Below, piece by piece: positions 57,001 to 64,000 of a stretch of DNA of 64,000 nucleotides (the stretch's first letter is position 1; the number at the start of each line of letters is the position of its first letter). The notes below the pieces were generated by a model that did not search any database, had not been told where the DNA came from, and saw only the letters and a list, made by a program, of their open reading frames with translations. The DNA is from Heterohyrax brucei. Its lineage: Eukaryota; Chordata; Mammalia; Hyracoidea; Procaviidae. The position numbers and the translations under genes were made by a program. The stretch covers positions 154,303,701-154,367,700 of the forward strand of contig CM053140.1 in NCBI GenBank assembly GCA_028571685.1. The letters are read 5' to 3'.

Positions 57001-58050
57001 CCATTTTGCTAAGAGTTTTTAGCATGAATGGGTGTTGGACTTTATCAAATGCCTTTTCGGCATCAATGGACAAAATCAGGTGATCCTTGTCTTTTGTGTT
57101 ATTTATGTGGTTAATCACATTAATTGTTTTTCTGATGTTGAACCAGCCTTGCATCCCTGGTATGAATCCCACTTGGTCATGATGGATTATTTTCTTGATA
57201 TGTTGTTGTATTCTATTGGGAAGAATTTTGTTGAAGATTTTTGCATCTAGATTCATGAGTGATTTCGGTCTGTAGTTCTCTTTCTTTGTTGGGTCTTTCC
57301 CTGGCTTAGGTATCAGGGTTATGCTGGCTTCATAGAATGAGCTTGGGAGAACTCCATCCCTTTCTATACTGTGAAATAGTCTCAGTAGTATTGGAGATAA
57401 CTCTTCTCTAAATGCTTGGTAGAATTCTGCCGTGAAGCCATCTGGGCCTGGACTTTTTTTGGTTGGCAGTGTTTTGATGACCTTTTCAATCTCTTCCTTT
57501 GTGATGGGTTTATTAAGTTGCTCTGCTTCACGTTGTGATAATTTGGGTAGGTGGTATGAGTCAAGGAATTGGTCCATTTCCCCTAGGTTTTCAAATTTGT
57601 TACAGTACAGTTTTCCATGGTATTCTGTTACGATATTTTTGATTTCTGTTGCATCTGTGGTGACAACTCCCCTCTCATTTCTAATTTGGGTTATTTGTTT
57701 CCTTTCCTGCTTTTCTTTGTAAGTTTCGCCAGTGGTTTGTCAATTTTGTTGATCTTTTCAAAAAACCAGCTTTTGGTCTTTTCAATTTTTTCAATTGTTT
57801 TTCTATTCTCTAATTCATTTAGCTCTGCTCTAATCTTTATGATCTCATTTCTTCTGGTGCCCGAGGGGTTCCTGTGTTGTTCTCTTTCTACACTTTCAAG
57901 CTGTAGAGTTAGATCCTTGATTTGGTTTCTTTCTTCCTTCCAGATATGTGCATTTATGGAGATAAACAGACCTCTCAGCACTGCTTTGGCTGTACCCATA
58001 AGTTCTGGTAGGAAGTGTTTTCATTCTCGATGGAAGCCATGAATTTCTTT
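54026..58050 (-). mobile_element. Young 5'-truncated L1, antisense, nested in the old L1
   Basis: About 4.0 kb (54040-58036) with a 14-bp duplication 'ccatgaatttcttt' at 54026-54039 and 58037-58050. A T-rich tail is at the left, then 3' UTR and ORF2 on the minus strand: 57691-57999 (linker), 56882-57577 (RT motif A '[11 protein letters not shown]'; a TGA replaces the Gly of the QG motif at the end of this frame), 56127-56753 ('[13 protein letters not shown]', directly after the FADD position) and 55698-56120. The endonuclease and everything upstream are absent. Very similar to 44730-48713, so it belongs to the same subfamily. Confidence 0.9.
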
Positions 58051-58320
58051 ATTGCATCCTTGATTTATTCTACAACCCATGAATTTTTTAATAACATGTT
58101 TTTCAGTTTCCATGAGTTTAGATTTATATCCACGTATTTTCTGCTATTGATTTCAACTTTTATGTTTTTATGATCAGAGAAGATGCATTGCAGTAATTTA
58201 ATGGTTTAGATTTTGTTAAGACTTGCTTTATGGCCTAATACATAATCTATCCTGGAGAATGTTCCATGTACATTCGAAAAGAAGGTGTACTTATCTGTTG
58301 TTGGTTAAAAAGTTCTGATT
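58051..58320 (-). repeat. Old L1, antisense, continuation upstream of the nested L1
   Basis: 'attgcatccttgatttattctacaacccatg', 'ctgctattgatttcaacttttatg', 'gatcagagaagatgcattgc', 'ctggagaatgttccatgtacattcgaaaagaaggtg' is the endonuclease-linker part of ORF2 in antisense. It continues the element of 50066-54039 and is more diverged than the nested copy. Confidence 0.85.
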
Positions 58321-58326
58321 GTAAAA

Positions 58327-58440
58327 CATGTTGAGTGAAATTAGTCAATGATATAAGGAGAAATACTGTAGGAGACCTCTACTATAAGGACTTAAAAACA
58401 GCCTCATGTACAGAAGACAAGACTTGTTGACAGCCTCAGG
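58327..58440 (+). repeat. L1 fragment, sense (ORF2 end and start of 3' UTR)
   Basis: 'catgttgagtgaaattagtcaatg', 'aaatactgtaggagacctctactataag', 'gaagacaagacttgttgacagcc' align with about 47650-47762 of the L1 at 41953. It is orphaned: no flanking L1 of the same orientation and no tail. Confidence 0.8.
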
Positions 58441-58449
58441 CTGTATATC

Positions 58450-58668
58450 AGATAACGTTGCTACTTGTAAGGTTTTCATCAGACAGTTTTTTCAGAAGCA
58501 GACTGCAAGTTCCTTCTTCCTACTGTGTGTTAGCCTGAAGAAAAAACCTGTTCACCAAGTGTGACCTTAGTGGTCTTTGAAATACCAGTGGCAAAACTTC
58601 CAGTATCACAGCAACATGCAAGCCACCACAATATGACAAAGTGACAGACATGTGACAGAAATTATTTA
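58450..58668 (-). repeat. SINE with RTE-like body, antisense, head truncated
   Basis: 'ggttttcatcagacagttttttcagaagcagactgcaagttccttcttcctac', 'cctgttcacc', 'cagtatcacagcaacatgcaagcc', 'gacagacatgtgac' is the complement of the body of the tRNA-Gly SINE family (see 32897). The tRNA head and the 3' tail are missing. Confidence 0.6.
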
Positions 58669-58859
58669 CAATTTAAATTATTTTAAAATTTATTTATAAT
58701 TAAAAATAATTTATAATTCAATGAAATTATAATAAGCTAATAAAAAATTTCCACAGATAGTGGTATTGTCATACAAATTGCGAAGTTTATTGGAACCTAT
58801 AAAAAGTTCCTGTACTATACAGAGTTTAAATAACATTATTTTTAGACATCTGTGTTTGC
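58669..58859. other. AT-rich interval, no gene
   Basis: Runs of 'ttataatt' and 'aaattattttaaaattt'. No element is recognised. Confidence 0.6.
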
Positions 58860-59018
58860 TAAAGAAACCCTGGTGGTGAAATGGTGAAGTGCTACAGCTG
58901 CTAACCAGAAACAATCAGTGATTCAAACCCACCAGGTGCTCCTTAGAAACTCTATGGGGCAGCTCTACTTTGTGCTGTGGTTCACTGTGAGTTGGAATCA
59001 ATTTCACTGCAGCAGTTT
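58860..59018 (+). repeat. AfroSINE, sense
   Basis: 'gaaaccctggtggtgaaatggtgaagtgctacagctgctaacc', 'gattcaaacccaccaggtgctccttagaaactctatggggcagctctac', 'gtgagttggaatcaatttc'. Confidence 0.92.
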
Positions 59019-59259
59019 AAACAAATTAAAATGTCTACTAATGTAAAGTGGTGCCTACTGTGACTTTTAAATTTATAAATTATTGGCATTTATATTTTTC
59101 AATTTAACTTAAAGTATTATGGTGAAGATATATTTTTAAAAATATATTACCAATAATTTATAGATTTAAAAATTATAGTGATTAATCATTTGAAATTAGT
59201 GATCAAATGACTAATGTTGCAGCTATATGGAGCTGTCTAATTGATTTTTTACTTATAAT

Positions 59260-59428
59260 GGCCCACTGTGACATACTAAAACCATCCTATGGGGCTTTGG
59301 GGGAGCTATATTCTCAATGGGCACAGATGGCCAGCTCTTTCTCCAGAATAGCCACTTCATGGGTTCAAATTACCAGCCTTTATGTGAGCAGCTGAACACT
59401 TAAATGTTGTGCCATCAGAGCCTCTTAA
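59260..59428 (-). repeat. AfroSINE, antisense, diverged
   Basis: 'agctctttctccagaatag' is poorly matched, but 'gggttcaaattaccagcctttatgtgagcagctgaacacttaaatgttgtgccatcagagcctc' is the complement of the SINE head. Confidence 0.65.
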
Positions 59429-59536
59429 ACTGACTAACAATGAAACTGAATAGACAGCATGCATTTCTGACAATACAATATAATCCAACAGTATAATGTA
59501 TAAAAATACACATTTGATATAATAAATAATAAGCAC

Positions 59537-59704
59537 CAAGAATTGGTAGTGCACTGGTTAACAGCTTGGCTGCTAAACAAATGGTCAGCCATTCACATCG
59601 ACTAGCCATTCCATGGAAACCATACAGGGAATTTCTTCTCTGTCAAACTGGTCTCTATCAGTCAGAATCAACCTGACAACAATAGGTTTGATTTGGTTTG
59701 GCTT
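59537..59704 (+). repeat. AfroSINE, sense
   Basis: 'gaattggtagtgcactggttaacagcttggctgctaaac', 'tatcagtcagaatcaacctgacaacaataggtttgatttggtttgg'. Its tail is followed immediately by the target duplication of the next L1. Confidence 0.88.
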
Positions 59705-61170
59705 TATAGTTAAGAAAGAAGGGAGGCAGAGTCAACATGGTGGACTCAACACATGTCTCCTTAAATCCCTCTGGAAACTAAGACCTGAACTGATAATTAA
59801 ACAGAGCCTTCTGGACACCTAGTAAACCTTAGGACATGGCATAGGGCTGTTAATTCAGACTTCATACCACTGAACAGGAAACCTTCTCTCTTTTGCCATC
59901 CTTTGCTCTTGGTGAGTTCTGGCTTTCATGGACCAAAGATAATTTGCCATTTTAACTTTTTTTCCTCTGTCTTAGCCAGCGAGCAGAGCTGGGACTTGAC
60001 TAGTAGCTAGTCTCAGACGCACTGCTGGTGAGACTGGCAGGCCAAATTGCCACAATTTGAGAGCCTCTGTACCTCAGCTCCTTTGGCCTTTCGTTCTACC
60101 TCTGCCATTGAGTAGCCTGCACCAAGATAGGTGGACAGCTTGTGCAGGAAACCAACTTGTTCCACCGGGAGGCAGAGATACCCATACAGAGACCTCAGCT
60201 GGAACTAATTCCTGGGCTGGGAGGCAGCACCTTCCCAGAGGAAAGTGTTTTTCCAGCAGAAAAGCAGTATTTTACACAGTGTAGCCTATGGCTGGGGCCC
60301 AAGAGCAGAGGACAGCAGGGCAGTACCCTTCTGTATTGTGAACTAGTTTATAACATCTGGGGTTCAATACAGAGGTGCTTACTTTGTCAGCTGGGAAACA
60401 GTACCTGTACCTGAAAGCCTGACTGACTTTGGAAGTTGTCAGATACCTTTTACCTTCCATTTTAAGATGGCCTAGAGAAACAACTTGGCAAGCCACTTGG
60501 CTAGAGAAATAACTGGAGTCCATCCTCACAGCATCTCTCCTAGCCATTACTGACTCACGTGATGCCCAAAAAGCAACAAATTCTGGATAAAAACATAACT
60601 AAGAAATTGCCCATGGCTTCAGAAGGCCCACAAAAGAAAGATGCAAAGAATTTCCCAGACAAAGAAGACTTCCTGAAAGTATCAGATGGCAAGTACAAAA
60701 GGATCATATGGAGAGCCCACCTAGACCTTATACAAAATGCAGCAAAGTGAAAAATTAAGCAAGCTATTCAATCTAATGGAACATCAGTACTCTGAAATCC
60801 AACAGATCAAGAACAAAATCAAAGAGACAGAAACTTCAATTCAAAGCCAAGAAAACAGAATGGAACAAATGGAAAATAGACTTTCTGACTTGGAAGACAG
60901 TATAACTGACTCCAGGATCTATAAGGAGAAGTCAAAAAAAAGAAAAGAAAAGAAAAGAAACAAGAAAAAGGAAGAAGCATTAAGAAACATGAGGCACTCT
61001 ATTAAAAGGAACAATCTACAATTAATTGGAGTTCCTGAACAGGATGAGACACCTGAGAACACAGAGAGTACTGTTGCTGAGCTGCTGAATGAAAAATTCC
61101 CAGAAATGATGAAAGAATATAGATATCCAAGATGCATATCGAACGCCACTCAGTATAGTTAAGAAAGAAG
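59705..61170 (+). mobile_element. 3'-truncated L1 piece flanked by a 17-bp duplication
   Basis: L1 5' end (59722) through the 5' UTR and most of ORF1, ending in ORF1 at about 61153. 'tatagttaagaaagaag' occurs at 59705-59721 and 61154-61170. No poly(A), ORF2 or 3' UTR is present. The last L1 bases 'tatag' overlap the start of the duplication. It aligns to 41953-43120 of the larger L1 and has the ORF1 start that copy lacks. Confidence 0.88.
60559..61153 (+). pseudogene. L1 ORF1, N-terminal two-thirds, frameshifted
   Basis: Starts at ATG 60559: 'MPKKQQILDKNITKKLPMASEG' in one frame to about 60747. It then shifts to a second frame from 60737, with a heptad-rich coiled coil ('NLMEHQYSEIQQIKNKIKETETSIQSQENRMEQMENRLSDLEDSI'), a Lys/Arg-rich stretch encoded by an (aaaag) repeat at about 60935-60960, and the start of the RRM-like domain ('KRNNLQLIGVPEQDE'). 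It is cut off before the C-terminal domain. ORF1 coiled coils mediate trimer formation. This copy is non-functional. Confidence 0.88.
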
Positions 61171-61848
61171 TAAAACTCAGCCATAAAAAGTATTTCCCAC
61201 TAAGTGAATAATGTACACAAGGCACATAAATGAAAGACAATGTATTATATTGCAATGTAATGGGTAAAGTCATCCTCGACTCTGCTTTCTTCCTCAACCT
61301 CTTTCTTCCAATCCACCAGGAAAAAGGGAAAAACTGGGTGAAATCATAGTGTCAGAAATGAAATATGTTTGAAGATTTAAAAAAAAAATTAATGTAACTG
61401 GTATTTAAGGATTAAGAAGATATACAACACCACAGCCCCTAGCTTCATATGGCAAATATGAAGTTGGTATAAAACCAACTTATCTAATCATCAAAAAAGG
61501 GGAAAATTAGTATTATAAAGAAAGTAACTAGATATATGCATTTCCAATGATGACTCCATAAAACCAGCTCACTGTTTTTATCTATGTGTATACCCCGAAA
61601 TATTTCTCCTTATGTCTTAGGTAGAATGGAAAAACCCAGAATCTCTTTATTAAAAAATCACTCAGGTTAGCCAAATCCATTCACTTTACAGAGATACAGG
61701 CCTATTAGTTGGCAAGTTAATAAAGGGAGCTCTTAAGGAAAATCATTTTTAATATTTATGCAATAAATGCAGCTGCTGGCAGGGTATCTGACAAATAATA
61801 TTTAAATAAAAAATCTGTCAAAGAAATGCATGCTGGTAACCATAAGTA
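61171..61848. other. No recognisable gene
   Basis: AT-rich unique-looking interval. Confidence 0.5.
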
Positions 61849-61849
61849 A

Positions 61850-62020
61850 ACCCTAGTGCCATAGTGGTTAAGTTCTATAGCTGCTAACCAAAAGGTCAGT
61901 AGTTCAAATCCACCAGGCACTCCTTGGAAACTCTATAGGGCAGTTCTACTTTGTCCTATAGGTCTGATACCTGTCAGAAGCTACTCAATGGCAAGAGGTT
62001 TGGTTTCATTTTTTGGTATG
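61850..62020 (+). repeat. AfroSINE, sense, with target duplication
   Basis: 'taaaccctagtgccatagtggttaag', 'gctgctaaccaaaaggtcagtagttcaaatccaccaggcactccttggaaac', 'gcagttctactttgtcctatagg', tail 'ggtttggtttcattttttgg'. Flanks 'ggtaaccataa' and 'ggtgaccataa' form an 11-bp duplication with one mismatch. Confidence 0.92.
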
Positions 62021-62494
62021 GTGACCATAAAGGACACAATCATTAAAACAACTAACCCTGTACCTGCCTTCAGTAAATGACTGACTATGTAAATCAGTTT
62101 GATCTTCTAAGAAAAACCTCAAAAATTCAATGGCATACCAGTGTTGGTTGCTTATAGGTCTAACGGACTTGGACTAGATCACTGACTCAGTTCCAGGCTG
62201 TAAGTTAGGTGTAGGACTGCTCCAGTTACTTCTTTATTCTCCTAAGAACAGTATTTACCTAAGCTCCATACTTTTTATGGTGAACCATAAGAGCACAGAA
62301 GGAAAAACAAAACTTAGAAGCATGTTTAAAGTTCTTGTTTGTGTCAAGAAGTTCTTATTTGTGTCTTGGTGGTTCCAAAAGTCCAGAATCAAAGGGTGAA
62401 GAATTAAATCCTGACAACTATGAATCCATAGCAAGGGAAAGGAATTTTAATGCTGTTGAGATGAAAATTGTGAGAATCAGAAATGTTAACCTAG
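62021..62494. other. No recognisable gene
   Basis: Unique-looking. A 20-bp unit with 'agttcttgtttgtgtc' is tandemly repeated at about 62330-62365. Confidence 0.5.
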
Positions 62495-64000
62495 TGGGTC
62501 AGGACCAAGATGGAGGACTAGACATACATCTGCTTGATTCTCTCTGAAAACTAAGGCCTGGAATGATAATTGAATAGAGTAGCGTAGATATCCAGGGACC
62601 CCTAGGATCTGGCATAGGATTGTCAAATTGGACTATGCACCAGTAAACGGGAAACTACCTCTGTTTAACATATGACAGCACACACTGAGTCCTGCTTCAG
62701 CTGACTCACCATTTGAGAGGACTGCAGGGAGTGATGCCTTCTTTGTTATCCGGGAAGCAGGGACTGGGCATGAGCCAGCTAATACACTGAACTGCAATGC
62801 TTAAGTAAACAGCATGTAGCACAGCAGACAGACTATGAGTAGGACAACCATATACTTAGAGCCTGGTTTCTGACTCAGGGTACTGCTCCTCTCCACTCTC
62901 TTGTTTCTGAGCTGCACCATAGATTCTGTTGTTTTACAGCAGGAAGAGCAGCTCAGGTAGGATGTCATTTTGGTCAGCTTGGAGACATAGTGATCCCCAG
63001 GCCAAGCAGGCCATAGCTGGTGCTAACATTCACACCAAGAAGCAGGGCCTGTCTGGAAAGTGCTTCTCCAGCAGAAAAGCCGTGTTTAGGATGGTGGTGG
63101 CTTTGAAGTTACAGGTAGGGCCTAGCAGAGCATGGCAGAAAGGCCATAACCCCTTCCTACTCTAAACCACATCATAGCATCTGGGGACAGCCCATGAGCT
63201 GCTTCCCTGGTCAGCCAGAAGGCAGGTCCTGTACATCTGAGGACCTGACTGATTTCAGCAGCTGTGGGACACCTCCTCATTTAGTAGTAAAGTATCTTTT
63301 CAAAATAAGACCACTTGGAGAACTAATGGTTGAGTGGCCCAGCAGCATCTCCTCCACCCTTCATTGATCCACATCATAGAATCAGCTGCTTCCCAGCCAG
63401 TGACTTCAAAAGTAGGGTGCCACCTCTACCAGCCAGGGGACAGAGCCTGATTCCCCAGGGGATTCACATGGGGCCAGTCACTAGAGTACAGAGACGTAGC
63501 TGGTAACCAACTCCCCTCCTTGAACTACACTTCAGCTCAACCTGAGGAAACACCAGACACACCAAACACCTTCTAGATGACACAAAAGCAATGATTCATA
63601 GTGAACCATTTGAAGAAACAGTCCACCAAGGATACAGAAAACTCCAGAAGAATCAAAAGATCTGCCAGATGAAGAAGCCTTTCTGAAACTGCCAGAGGTT
63701 GAACACAGAAGAATTATATATACAGCCCCCCTAGAGATTAAACAAAACACAATGAAAAATTAAGCAAGCTATTTGAATGGATGGAACACCAAAGAATTGA
63801 AATTCAGTAGACCAATAACAAAATTACAGAATTAGACAACTCAATCCAAAGCCAAAAGAGCAGAATTGGGGAACTGCAAGAGCTACTGAGATTGAGGATA
63901 GAACAACTGATGCCAGCATTTATGAAGAGAAATCAGAGGAATGAAATGAGAAAAATGAAGAAGCTGTTAGGAAACATATGGGATTCATGTGGGATTCTAT
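62495..64000 (+). mobile_element. Older L1, 5' end to ORF1, cut by the window edge
   Basis: Starts 'gggtcaggaccaagatggaggactag'. The 5' UTR of about 1.1 kb has blocks equivalent to the other two L1 starts: 'ctgaaaactaaggcctggaatgataattg', 'agtgcttctccagcagaaaa', 'catcatagcatctggggacag'. ORF1 follows from about 63580 with 'atgaaaaattaagcaagctatttgaatgg' (coiled-coil region) and 'gatgccagcatttatgaagagaaatc'. The frames are broken. A 12-13-bp unit around 'tgggattc' is duplicated at 63978-63998. The rest lies outside the window. Confidence 0.88.

Noticed and set aside
50066..58320. One single 8.3-kb antisense L1
   Set aside because: There are two complete 3' UTR regions (50066 and 54040) and a clear age difference, so it is a nested pair.
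1..64000. CRISPR array, bacterial operon, phage or plasmid features
   Set aside because: No regularly spaced repeats with unique spacers, no dense coding, and the sequence is dominated by mammalian interspersed repeats.

Overview
This window looks like a stretch of an afrotherian mammal genome, most likely a proboscidean such as an elephant. That is an inference from the repeats and not from any host gene. The main marker is a short tRNA-like SINE (AfroSINE type), seen about 25 times. It co-occurs with several copies of an RTE/BovB-type LINE whose 3' end matches the SINE tails, with MaLR-like LTRs, and with L1 elements, on an AT-rich background with older mammalian MIR, L2, MER5 and mariner fossils. 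I found no host protein-coding exon, rRNA, functional tRNA or CRISPR array. The longer open frames belong to decayed retrotransposons or are chance frames.

Layout. 1-9 kb: MIR and AfroSINE fragments, one 5'-truncated RTE copy (1998-4436), and a second RTE copy (5625-8715) split into two oppositely oriented halves. 10-13.4 kb: an antisense MaLR-like LTR interrupted by a third RTE copy that is also 5'-inverted and carries foreign DNA in its middle. 13.7-20 kb: AfroSINEs, MIR, L2 and a palindromic mariner remnant. 19978-22500: a complete non-autonomous LTR element with two LTRs and a 5-bp target duplication. 22.5-40 kb: mostly old unique sequence with AfroSINEs, MIRs, an L2-like stretch, MER5A, an L1 3' end, a tRNA-Gly-derived SINE and a solo MaLR-like LTR.

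40.2-64 kb is a nest of retrotransposons. An antisense RTE (40207-50065) is interrupted by an LTR, by an end-to-end L1 of about 6.8 kb (41953-48713, 14-bp target duplication) and by an AfroSINE. Next is an old antisense L1 (50066-58320), into which a younger antisense L1 (54040-58036) inserted. After that come an L1 5' piece flanked by a 17-bp duplication but lacking a 3' half (59722-61153) and the 5' part of an older L1 running off the window (62495-64000).

The retrotransposons relate to each other as follows. L1 provides its own endonuclease and reverse transcriptase. The RTE is the probable machinery donor for the SINEs, because their 3' tails match. No copy here looks able to encode a full set of working proteins. 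The most informative observations concern insertion mechanism: two RTE copies with twin-priming-type inversions, an L1 insertion apparently primed inside ORF1, an L1 whose 5' end coincides with the homologous position of its L1 target, and a SINE whose body resembles the RTE 5' region. No new host system was found.
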